A stretch of 64,000 nucleotides of DNA from the NCBI GenBank assembly GCA_015680685.1, contig MNCI01009276.1, positions 326,890 to 390,889 on the forward strand, in the 5' to 3' direction. Source of the DNA: Gnetum montanum (lineage: Eukaryota; Streptophyta; Gnetopsida; Gnetales; Gnetaceae). Position numbers and translations under genes: made by a program. The notes below the pieces were generated by a model. It did no database searches and had not been told where the DNA came from. It was given only the letters and a program-made list of their open reading frames with translations. Below, one piece after another: positions 35,601 through 44,964 of this stretch. Every line of letters begins with the position of its first letter. Positions within the stretch are counted from its first letter, which is position 1.

Positions 35601-36897
35601 ATATCCACTTCTCAGAATAGTCATGGGGGTTTCAAATTAGACACTTAGGTATGAAATTTTCTTCTAATACTTTTCTATTTCTTATCTTTTTCCAATCTTT
35701 TATATTCTTTTTATTTCTTGAATCATTTTTCATTTTTTTCACTTTTTAATAATTTTCAACCTTTTTTATTTTCAACATTTTTCTATAATTTTTCATCATC
35801 TTTCTTATACATATTTTTTTTATTTTTCTAATAAAGTGAAAAGTAATAAAACAAGATGTAGTTCCAATAATGTGAATATTGCCCCATATTATCAAATCAT
35901 TATAAGACTGATTTTATATACGGTGAGACCACATCATCCATCCACTCATTTCCAGCAATAAGAGGTTCTTTCCATTGCCATAATGGCATTATTTCCACAA
36001 TAAAACTAAAATAAACTTATGGTTATTATGCCTAGATAGAAAAGTAAAGCACCAAGTGGGAATGAAAAAGGGTGTGACATCAAGGGGATTTGTGAATTTT
36101 CTAAGGCTACTACTATAATTTTTATCCTACTGCTAATTTGTATTATTTACTTAAGTTCTAATGAAAAATGAAAGCATGTCTAAAATAAGTGTTGCCTTAC
36201 CATGTTCCTAGAAAGACATGTTACCCATGCCTCAAGGTAGGCAGCTTCTCAAAAAGTTTAAAAAATAAAAAGTCTTCTAGTAATAAACTACTTCCTTGAA
36301 CTTCATTGCCAAGTGTTAATGCCTCTTGTAGTTGTGATAGTCTTATGGTTTTTAGTTTTGGGATGATGCAATGCGATGTCACTAGTAAGTGGTATGGAGA
36401 TGGTTTGGATCTTGAACAAAAGGGCTAATGATTATTATGCCTATGGTAAGACACCTCATGTCCCAATTTCTGTAATCCTTTTTACTTCCATTCTACCTCA
36501 CTATTACATATAGTCATAATTCAATGATTTTATATCATATAGTGTTATCTTCTCATTTAGGTGATACTAACATGTGTGCTTTGCTAGACAAGTATGTTTT
36601 ACATTAAACTCCTTCAGTGTCTATAGACACTCATAGGCATGATTATACAAGGGCACTAATGACTAAAGGCTACTTTGGGAAGGATCCACTTGTATAACTC
36701 TTATGCTTCATACATGATGATCAATTTCACACCATATTGTGCCTCCACAACACTTTAACCATCAATTTTTACTTTCCTACATTCTCATAACTGATCATAC
36801 TTTTGGCAATTCCTACTACCATCTCCTATATATCTCATTAACTTTCTTTATCAAAGATTCCTTCTTTCATAAACTTTCACTACCAAATTTTCATATT
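35601..36897 (+). other. Element CD spacer after pol, first part
   Basis: T-rich, non-coding. Its blocks (CACATCATCCA, AATAAGAGGTTCTTTCC, TGCCTTACCATG, AGACATGTTACCCATGC, ATTATTATGCCTATGGTAAG) recur reverse-complemented at 48400-49530 in element E, which shows that both elements had the same post-pol region. Confidence 0.65.
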
Positions 36898-36902
36898 CTA
36901 AG
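36898..36902. repeat. Target-site duplication CTAAG, left copy
   Basis: CTAAG directly precedes LTR 36903-37784 and occurs again at 51794-51798 directly after the other end of element E. Five bases is the usual gypsy duplication length. Confidence 0.8.
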
Positions 36903-37784
36903 TGATGAGTGACAAGATACCCCTACACCCAACCATACGAATCACAAGCATTCATGCACAATTCGGTTTAATTCCTTGGATGGGACTAGTTGTGCATATA
37001 AATCATTATGCCTTAATCGCAGTTTGCTATCTTCCCACTCATACTAGTGGTAGCTTTGTCACATATGGTTTAGTCTAGAATGAGACATATGATTTTTGAT
37101 GTTGTTCGACCCTAAGCTACTCCTAATGATGATAAAGAAAGTAATTGTTTAATCTAATTAACAATGGAAAGTAAATTCTAACTAGCCTACATGCGATGAG
37201 TATTCATTCCTAACCTTTTGTACATGCCTTAGACTTTGTGAAACTATCACTAGGGTTACCAAGCATACCGTTATTAGGCATACCAAATGATAACACTACG
37301 GGTTACCAAGTAGTTACACTTAAGCATTCATGATTAGTTGTACTCATTCTACTTAATGATAGGAATAATAAAGAACAATGAATGACAACATTAACTAAGG
37401 AAAATAGTAAAAATTTAAGCAATTAATAATAATAAAGCTAAGTGGATGTTACAATTATGGAAGTAATCTTGATCTTTATTGCTAAACATGTGACATGTCC
37501 AAGTACATCACACTTGAATAAGCATGTCATACAATCATCTAACATCACACTATGGGCATGCACTGGAAACTAACAAAACTTGAAATCTATCAAAATCTAT
37601 GACTCTATCTGCCCTATGTCTATTTATCCCAACTATGCATCCAAGTGTGGTATTTATAGGCTAGCATGGAAGGGGTGATATTAGATCCCTAACATTGGAG
37701 GTTGTGCCCCGATATCAAATACCTAACATTGTAGCCTAGATATCGAATACCCAATATCACAGCCCTACAACACATGACTCATCC
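36903..37784 (-). repeat. 3' LTR of element E, 882 bp
   Basis: It starts TGATGAGTGACAAGATACCC in plus orientation, like 2205 onwards, but has no primer site beside it, consistent with the 3' LTR of a minus-strand element. TATA is CCTATAAATAC on the minus strand (37650-37660), with 28-bp GATATC-containing repeats at about 37705-37765. A TTGAGGG-like purine stretch adjoins the right edge (37785-37792), where the polypurine tract is expected. Its outer base has changed (CATCC instead of CATCA). Confidence 0.8.
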
Positions 37785-37989
37785 CTCAAAAAGAAATGAA
37801 AACTTGTCCTTTAGTTAAACAAGAATGAGAAACAAGTTCTTTAAAAAATATTGGAAAGGTATGGGATTATTAACTAACTTAAATAAGCACACAAATTGAC
37901 TCTTTCATGCCACAATGCTATTTTACAAAAATGGACATATCATGACAAAAAAAATAAAACAACAAAACAACAAAACTAGTGAAACTCAT

Positions 37990-38144
37990 GTAGTTCCTGG
38001 AGGCAATGGCTCTTCTATGGGTTTCTTCCCTTTATTGCTGGGCCTCTAAAATTTATAGTGGTTTAGGAGCGCCTGCAAATTCTCCTTCTTCATTCTTGGG
38101 TTATGCACCATCTAGGTTGATGAGCTGATGTGTGTTGGAACCAA
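37990..38144 (-). pseudogene. Element E ORF2, C-terminal fragment beyond the viral insertion
   Basis: Minus-strand sequence such as AATAAAGGGAAGAAACCCAT, then AGAAGAGCCATTGCC, aligns with 55243-55280 of element CD. CCTAGATGGTGCATAACCC aligns with 55163-55182. This shows where the reading frame resumed after the virus-like DNA. Confidence 0.65.
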
Positions 38145-38147
38145 GCT

Positions 38148-38199
38148 CACTTTTTGCTCTTCTTCTTTCACGTTAGCAACTTATCAGAGGTTCAGAATG
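38148..38199 (-). repeat. Terminal redundancy of the endogenous caulimovirid, 3' copy
   Basis: The plus-strand phrase CTCACTTTTTGCTCTTCTTC and the following TAGCAACTTATCAGAGGTTC are repeated with changes at 44910-44962. The copies sit at the two edges of the viral DNA in direct orientation, as expected if a unit slightly longer than the circular genome or its terminally redundant RNA was integrated. Confidence 0.7.
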
Positions 38200-38241
38200 G
38201 AAATATTAATAGCATCACACAACAATATGCAAGCACAACTA

Positions 38242-38384
38242 TTTATTGTAAGATGTAGTAGAGAAGCTTACAACAAAGACCTAAGGGATGTATCAAGTTG
38301 GAATGCTTTGAGAGAGCTATGTGCTTCACCTTAGATATCTCAACCTAGATTGCCTCTTCAAGTGCTAAGCACAACCTTATATAG
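38242..38384 (-). promoter_or_regulatory. Caulimovirid pregenomic RNA promoter and poly(A) signal
   Basis: On the minus strand CCTATATAAGG (38374-38384) is a strong TATA box. About 130 nt downstream is AATAAA (38242-38247). A promoter followed within 100-200 nt by a poly(A) signal in one intergenic region is the arrangement of plant pararetroviruses, which copy a terminally redundant RNA. Upstream of TATA is a GTGAGTCACTCAGC palindrome-like stretch (38405-38425). Confidence 0.7.
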
Positions 38385-38529
38385 GAGAAGACGAAGCTTC
38401 TTAATCACACAAAGTGCTGAGTGACTCACTCAATGCTACACACAAAATAAGAAGATAAACATCTTTTGATAGTGGACATCACACTATCAATGCATAAAAA
38501 GACATAAAACACTAAAAACAGTGCACACA

Positions 38530-39330
38530 CTATCTACAGTGATAGATAACTTTTTGTACAATTATTCTAATGATGAACCAAAATCTCCATCATCATGTTT
38601 AGAGTTAGACCAATCTTTGAGATGATCTACTTTTGGACCAGCAATGTAGCACACCTTTTCATGATTTCCATCACTACAATATTCTCTATAGCTAACATCA
38701 AGGTGATATAGCTCTAGAGATATGGAAACACATTGATGCTCTTCACAATGCTGCTAGATGTCATATTCATTAGCAGTAAAAATATCCTAGTAAAAGGTAG
38801 GACCCTAGGAGTTCATCCAATCTATTCACTTGGAGATACAAGAAATTACAAAATACTATGGAGTGGCATGTCTGTATGTGAAATGTGAGAACCTAGATTG
38901 CATATGACCATAATAGAGAAAATCTTCATTGCACTTTGTTAACCGCTTAAACAAAACTCTTGGATATCCCAAAGGGATATGGTTAGGAGCATGGCCAAAT
39001 TTGGCCCACCAATTCTAGAATGCAGGTGAGTAGGTAGGAGGACCAATGGGGTTAAGAGAGATTTTATGGACATTAAATTCATCAAGTTGGTAATAAGGCC
39101 AATAGATATCAGATTTAGAATAAAAGCTCTTAAAGTCTAGCAGGTCCAGTTCCACAAAGGTATTTAAGATAAACTATGCATCACGCATGGGCATTATAGT
39201 GAAAATGGTCTAAGTAATTTCACAATAAGGAGAAATTTGTTGGTTCAAAGAAATAAAACTATCCCATGTAGCTTCATGGGATTACCTTACTACTACTTGC
39301 TCCATTATTGGCATATAGACTTCGTAGGTT
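38530..39330 (-). pseudogene. Caulimovirid downstream frame after RNase H, unrecognised
   Basis: The longest stretches are FVELDLLDFKSFYSKSDIYW, then PIGPPTYSPAFWNWWAKFGH and a following LGYPRVLFKRL. It lies between the RNase H remnant and the control region, where caulimovirids encode either the pol C-terminus or a transactivator-type protein. I do not recognise which. Several stops are present. The Trp-rich block looks conserved and could identify the genus. Confidence 0.45.
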
Positions 39331-39479
39331 CCACAAGGATGAAGTCATCGAGTAGAACATATAGTCCATCCTTCAGAGATTAGTAAATCTGTACTAGAAA
39401 ACATAAAATTAATTAAGTGCTTATTGTTTTAATAAATGAAATTCATGCATAAGGAAATTAGCTAAACTATTTGCTTTAC

Positions 39480-40670
39480 CATCTATATACTATGTTTCGA
39501 AATCAAAGTTTGCTAAAAAGAGTGTCCATCTAATTAAACATGTATGAGCAACTTTATTTAATAATTTCATACTTAAAATATTTATCTACATGTTTAAGAT
39601 TACTTTGTAAAATAAATTTCTTTTCCTAGAGGAATAACCTAAATTTTTCTATGCCTTTTACAATTGCCAACAACTCCTTATGAGTGTTGTGGTAGTTGAG
39701 TTGGTTGGGGGAAAACTTTCCAGAAGCATAACAAGACACATATATAGATCCCTCCAGATCCTTTGTAAGAGCTACTCTCAAAAATTCGTATGGTGCATTC
39801 ATTTCAAGGATAAGGGTACCTATTTTTGGTAGGTGAAGTTTTGGAAGAGAGTTGCATTTTTCTTTAATTTTCTTAACTATGGCAGTATGTTGAGAACTCC
39901 ATGGTTTTGGATTTTTTTCCTAATTGTTTGTTTAGCAGTTTTCTGTCCCTTGCCAAGTCTTTGTAGAAATCTAAAGCATAATTTACATAGCCAAGAAATC
40001 ATTGCAATATTGTTTTATCTATTATGGTATTAGGAAAATTCTTAATGGTTGTTAGCACATGGTCTTGGAGTGAAATCTTTCCACTTTCTATTTATAAACC
40101 TAAACACTTAATACATGGTTGAGCAATAATCATTTTCATGGGTGATAACACTAAACCATTTTGATCGACAATATCATAGAATTGTTAAAGATGATTTAGA
40201 TGTTCCTATGGGTTCTTGCTCATAATAAGTATGTCATCTATATAAACCATTACAAATGCAAAATTATGAAAAACGTGATTCATATGTTGTTGAAAAATGG
40301 ATGGTGTTGTCTTAATACCATATGGTAAGATTGACCATTCAAACAATCCTCTTGGCATTGTAAATGCCATTTTCCACCTATCTTCAAGGTACACTTGTAT
40401 CTGCCAGAACCCTAACTTTGAATATATGTTAGTATGGAGGAGTCTTTGGAACAAGTCATCTTTATTTGGTATGGGATGTTGAACTACTTTAATCATATCA
40501 TTTAATGGTTTATAATTAACCACCAACCTTTTCTTACCATGTATTACTTCTACACATTTATTTACATAAAAGGCAGCACAAGCAAACATACTTGTACTAG
40601 GTTGGATTAGTCCTTTCTTAAGCATTTGTTGAATTTCTTCATGGCATTCTTTTTGTAATACTAGGGACAT
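39480..40670 (-). pseudogene. Caulimovirid reverse transcriptase and RNase H
   Basis: The first 154 codons (40206-40670) are open and carry RT palm motifs: KGLIQPSTSMFACAAFYVNK, KKRLVVNYKPLND, a PIPNKDDLFQRL stretch, and the catalytic YIDD at 40233-40244. The AAFYVNK and RLVVNYKPLN phrases are characteristic of Caulimoviridae rather than gypsy elements. After frame breaks, FLGYVNYALDFYKDLARDRK (connection region) and SCYASGKFSPNQLNYHNTHK then KELLAIVKGIEKF (RNase H) follow. In the live virus this enzyme converts pregenomic RNA to DNA. Here it is interrupted. Confidence 0.85.
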
Positions 40671-40897
40671 CCCAATATGATGTGCCTTAGCTTTTATCTT
40701 GATATTATCTTCTAGTTCTATCTAACACTAATGTTTTTTTTATGTCTAAAGTAGTTTGGATCGTCACTTGCAAGAGTTAGTAATTTTTATTTTATTTCTT
40801 GAAACTTACTATCTAAAGATGCTACTTGATTTACTACCCGTTGATTATTATTATTATTCTATTTTTGTTGCCTTAAAGGATACCTATTGTAATACTA

Positions 40898-41368
40898 CTA
40901 ATTTCTAGGAAATCTTTCATGATTTAGCCTAATGTCTGTAGCCGTTATTGTATAAGGTTCTAATATGTTAAGATTATCTATTCTTATAAGTAAATCATAG
41001 GAAGGTAAGTTTAGTTGATGAATTGTCACATCTATCCATTTACCAAAAGGAGTGAGAATAGGTAATATTACCTTTTGTTTTATGGCCTTCATCTGCGTGT
41101 TGAATGTGACAAATGTCTTTTCTCTATCTTCCCATCATTCTATTGGAATAATACTTTTCCTAGCTAAAGAAATCTCTACACCACTCTCTATAAGTGCATC
41201 TACAATGCAGGGCTTGTAGCCTAGTAACTTAATCATAAATGTACATATTGGTAAATGGGTTTTTACTTCTATGTTTTTGTTTATCGCTTGAATTAACATT
41301 ATGGACTTTATTTCATCTTCATATTGCTTTCTCTGCTTACTATTTTCTTCTAATTGTAGGCATTCCAT
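40898..41368 (-). pseudogene. Caulimovirid aspartic protease
   Basis: Upstream of RT. The segment VDALIESGVEISLARKSIIP matches the retropepsin active-site loop, but the catalytic Asp of the usual D-S/T-G is Glu here (ESG). A second piece (40898-41092) with YDLLIRIDNLNILEPYTI corresponds to the family's G-N/D-x-x-L region near the protease end. A stop separates the two. Confidence 0.65.
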
Positions 41369-41443
41369 TTCATGAGTAGCTCATTGAACAAAGGTTTGGA
41401 ATTACCTAATCCTGTGTTGTCTCCAAATTGATCTATCTAAATT

Positions 41444-43050
41444 TCAAGGTGGAGGAGATGTGTATGGCTCTTCTATCTTATGGCTTACTCTTTCTATTCC
41501 TACTTCTATATCTATTTCTTCATCTGATACAAATACTACTCCATGTTTTCCTCTATCTATACTCTCTTGTCCTAAGAGTTTTTCTAACTCTTCTTGTTCT
41601 TCTGTTGAAGAGGGTATAGGTTGAGCATCTGTATAGTGAACGATAAACTGTCTTTTGTACAACTTAATTTCTTCTTTCTTTTTTTGTACTCACTTCTATG
41701 TAGCAATATATTGATTAATATCTTCAAGTGGTATTTTCTTGAGTTTTTTCTCTAACCTATGTAACTAATCAACTAAATCTATATACATGGGATCATTATC
41801 TAAAGTTGGTGGTTGCCTTTTTCATCTATGGCTTTGGTGAGAATGATGAGATATAGAGGAACAAGGTGAAGATGCATGATTCATATTTGCATAATAAATT
41901 ACATCATCATCTGACAAATCCCCCCTCCCCCTTGGGAAAAGGAGTGCCCTCCATAGGAGCCATGTTAGAGGATGAAAGAACATCATTGCTACCATTAGTA
42001 TAATAGTCAGAGGAATGTAATAAAATGTCACCATGCACAAAAGGAACATCAGGATCATATACATACTTAAAATATTATTCTAAAAGATTATAACTATTTA
42101 GAAAATTTACCTTATTAGGATATTGATCCTTTTTAGGACATTGTCGTGAAAAATGATTTCCTTTACAGAGGAAACATTTTATCTAATTATGCTTGGCTTT
42201 CTTGAAACATTGTTTAAACATTCCTTTAAATTTCTTTGATGGATGGGTAGGTATAGATCCATATTTTCTTTGCCATTGTTTTTGTGGTCCACGTATAAAC
42301 TTTCTGCATGGTTCAGAATCTTGGCAACAAGATGACTTTAGATATTCCTCCTTAGGACATAACTCTAAACATAAATATTTACCTATTTTACTCATTAATT
42401 ATCTAATTTTTCCTTGAGCTTGCTGGTCATAATAGATTTCTCTATTAACATCCATGAGAAATTATCATACCGCCTCAAAGCTCATTTCTGCTAATACTAG
42501 GTTTTGACATTTTAATTCTGCAAGATACTTGTTGCAGAATGGTTGAGGTAAACAACCTATTAAATATTCTTTCGCACCTACCTCATGCATCAATTTTCCA
42601 TTGTAATATAGTTTTTCCATATCATTAAGAAATCTAGGGAGATCATATATGCAATGTAATCTTTCTTTGTAGTAACGATCACAATAAACATTATCTTTAC
42701 TTTTTTTATCACCTATAAATTCTTTAATAATGGCATTTATAAATACTATTGTAGAAGCATTAATCAGTTTTCTTTTGATAGCAATAGGGATATGATGCCA
42801 CCATCTTAATTAGATACCCCTAAAATTATATGTAGTGTTCCATATTGCACTTTGGGAGTCTTTTTTTTTCAAGAAAGATTTGTATTGATAAATAACTTTG
42901 AATCACATTTATTGTTTGTTATCTACCTTTCATATCTTTATTTTCCATGGAGAACATTGGAGTTTTATCAGAAAATTTCCTAGTTTGGATAGCAAACAGG
43001 TTTATAGGATTTTCAAACGAAGTAGTCCCACTAATTTGTTTTACCAAAAA
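41444..43050 (-). pseudogene. Caulimovirid coat protein region with zinc knuckle
   Basis: Capsid part of the viral polyprotein. Visible pieces are NPINLFAIQTRKFSD at about 43000, a WWHHIPIAIKRKLI region near 42780, and FIGDKKSK and ERLHCIYDLP around 42620-42720. A basic KKFKGMFKQCFKKAK stretch precedes the zinc knuckle CFLCKGNHFSRQC (42138-42176). The spacing between the second Cys and His is three, one less than in the common C-x2-C-x4-H-x4-C. An acidic Ser-rich tail (41444-42064) follows. Stops and frameshifts interrupt it. Confidence 0.7.
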
Positions 43051-43483
43051 TTCTTCTTCACTATTAAGTGAAGCTTATTTTCCTTTGTCAGCTTCTATGG
43101 TTGAGTCAAAATCTCAAGTATTTGCATAAAAAAAATTTCATATCCCTTCCTTTCTTTTTCTTTCTATCTCCATCTAGCCCTATGAGATTTTCCTATAGAA
43201 GGAGGAGATCTAGTTAAACGAAGAGGGATAATTGTCTGTGTTTGAGACCTACTAGTTGGCTATTTTTGCTTTTGTTTTGGAACCCAGACTTGGTGGACTT
43301 GTTTTACATCTTATCTTAAGCATCACTATGTTTATTGTTGGATTCTAATAGTTTTTGTGTATCTAATCCTATTCTATGTGTAATACCTTCTATATTTAAT
43401 ATACGTTGGTTTTCCCAATTTTGGAGTTGTATTATATCGGTCGATGTTGTTACGATCTTTTTCCAAGGAATTATGTATATTAC

Positions 43484-44570
43484 TTATTTAGGAGCCTTAT
43501 CTTCTTCATGTATATTTTTATCTTCATCTTCCTTATTCATATTTATTTTGAGTAGGGCATCACATTCCATATAGTGATAATGCTTATCATGTTGTTCTAC
43601 TTCAGTGTGGGGACATGATGTGTCTATGGTCAGAACATGGGATGATTCTACTACAAATTCTATTGTTTCTAAAGATGATGTTGATGTCGTTTCCTTAGAG
43701 GGTTCTACGTCTATTAATTTGGCTTTTCCTCTTGGTAAAGTAGGTATGGGCCCTAACACTTTTTCCACATCAATTGAAATATTTAATTCCTTGAATAGCC
43801 TTTTCATTTTCCCAATAGCTTTTATTTTTTCTTTTATCTCCTGTTCTGTCATTTCTGTTTTTTTAATAGAAAATATTGTCAAAGGAGGTAAATACATTGG
43901 AGGCTGCAAAGCTATTTTGACTAGATTTGAAATTTTACCAAAGAGTTTTATAGCCTTTTTGTTATATCTAAATCTTCTAGGCTGAAGGGGATCTTCATCC
44001 GTGAGTACCAATGGTTTCAAATGTACATTATACCTATGTTTCTTTGGTACCAAATACTCATAACATTCTTCTTGTAGATCTGTTAGATTGAGATACTGAG
44101 TGTGGATTGGTAGGTCTTATATGTTTATCCTAGCACCATACTCTAAGTTTGTTGTGCCAACATAGGTTGCTTGTTGGCCTAAGGGTAGCAACATTTTAAT
44201 GCAAGTGGTATCAAACAATTTAAAAACTAATCTAGTACCTATGGTTGCATATATACTATCAGGAGCCATTTCTAATGGAATATAAGCAATCAACATTAAA
44301 TTAGAACACAAATTGGGATCAAACAAAGTCATTCTTTGGCTTGTGTGATGATCACATCATTAAAGTTATTAAACCGCTTGTTGATCAAAACAACCTAGTA
44401 TGGGCATTGGATCCTATAATTAAAGTGAGGGTGGATGTGTATATTGATCTCAGCGATATGAACATACTTATAACCATCAATGATCCACCTATCTACCTCC
44501 CCCCACAAAAAAATTGTAAAGTTACAGGTTGTAGGCCAAAGCTAAAAAAGTGAAGATCACACTCAAAGAT
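43484..44570 (-). pseudogene. Caulimovirid movement protein and following linker
   Basis: Cell-to-cell movement protein of the 30K type. The frame near 44400-44480 reads YKYVHIAEINIHIHPHF, then VLINKRFNNFND. After a frame change 44117-44332 reads DPNLCSNLMLIAYIP and MAPDSIYATIGTRLVFKLF. These match the order of the family's YVHIG, DKR and SDPN blocks. The 190-codon open stretch 43484-44053 downstream is a charged linker towards the coat protein. Movement function is inferred from motif order only. Confidence 0.6.
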
Positions 44571-44880
44571 ATGCATATACCTTAGGCTTTTAGTAAACTC
44601 AAGATGCTTGATAGAGTAAATATCCTTATGTTTAGGAATAGGAGGAATTGTAGCTATTAATGAAGATTGACATAACTGTGATAAATGTTGAATGTAAGAA
44701 AAATCACAAGAGGAACTTGAAAGATTACGTGAAGTGGATGACATTGGTGTAGATGGTGCAATCATTGCCACATTGCTTATTACATGTCTTACTTTGCCCT
44801 CTTCCCAGCCTTACCACACATCTTATGGAGTGCCTTGGTGATTAGCAATGTATAATGAAAGTGGCAACAATTTGAGAACT

Positions 44881-44894
44881 TGTCTTTGATACCA
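44881..44894 (-). promoter_or_regulatory. Caulimovirid primer-binding site, tRNA-Met type
   Basis: On the minus strand TGGTATCAAAGACA, close to TGGTATCAGAGCCA, the usual complement of the initiator tRNA-Met 3' end used by plant pararetroviruses. It lies just inside the right terminal repeat, upstream of the leader and movement protein. Confidence 0.75.
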
Positions 44895-44909
44895 ATCCTT
44901 ACCTAGGCT

Positions 44910-44962
44910 CACTTTTCACTCTTCTTCTTTCATTTTAGCAACTTATTAGAAGTTCATAGTAA
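44910..44962 (-). repeat. Terminal redundancy of the endogenous caulimovirid, 5' copy
   Basis: Direct repeat partner of 38148-38199. Right of 44964 the sequence returns to element E ORF2, so the viral edge can be placed within a few bases. Confidence 0.7.
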
Positions 44963-44964
44963 CT

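Larger units (their letters stand above)
38145..44964 (-). mobile_element. Endogenous caulimovirid (plant pararetrovirus), nearly full length, defective
   Basis: A 6.8-kb copy of a Caulimoviridae-like genome. Order 5' to 3' on the minus strand: terminal repeat, tRNA-Met primer site, leader, movement protein, coat protein with zinc knuckle, protease, reverse transcriptase, RNase H, an extra downstream frame, TATA box, poly(A) signal, second terminal repeat. Both flanks belong to the same ORF2 of element E, and uninterrupted homology in element CD (55070-55180) defines the insertion. All reading frames are broken by stops and frameshifts. It resembles old caulimovirid insertions reported in seed plants and ferns; genus not assigned. 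Described as a fossil; no intact protein is present. Confidence 0.88.

Noticed and set aside
36903-37784. This LTR as the 3' LTR of the plus-strand element CD
   Set aside because: Its orientation is opposite (compare 2205-3086, where the same edge adjoins a minus-strand primer site), and CTAAG duplications pair it with 51360-51793.
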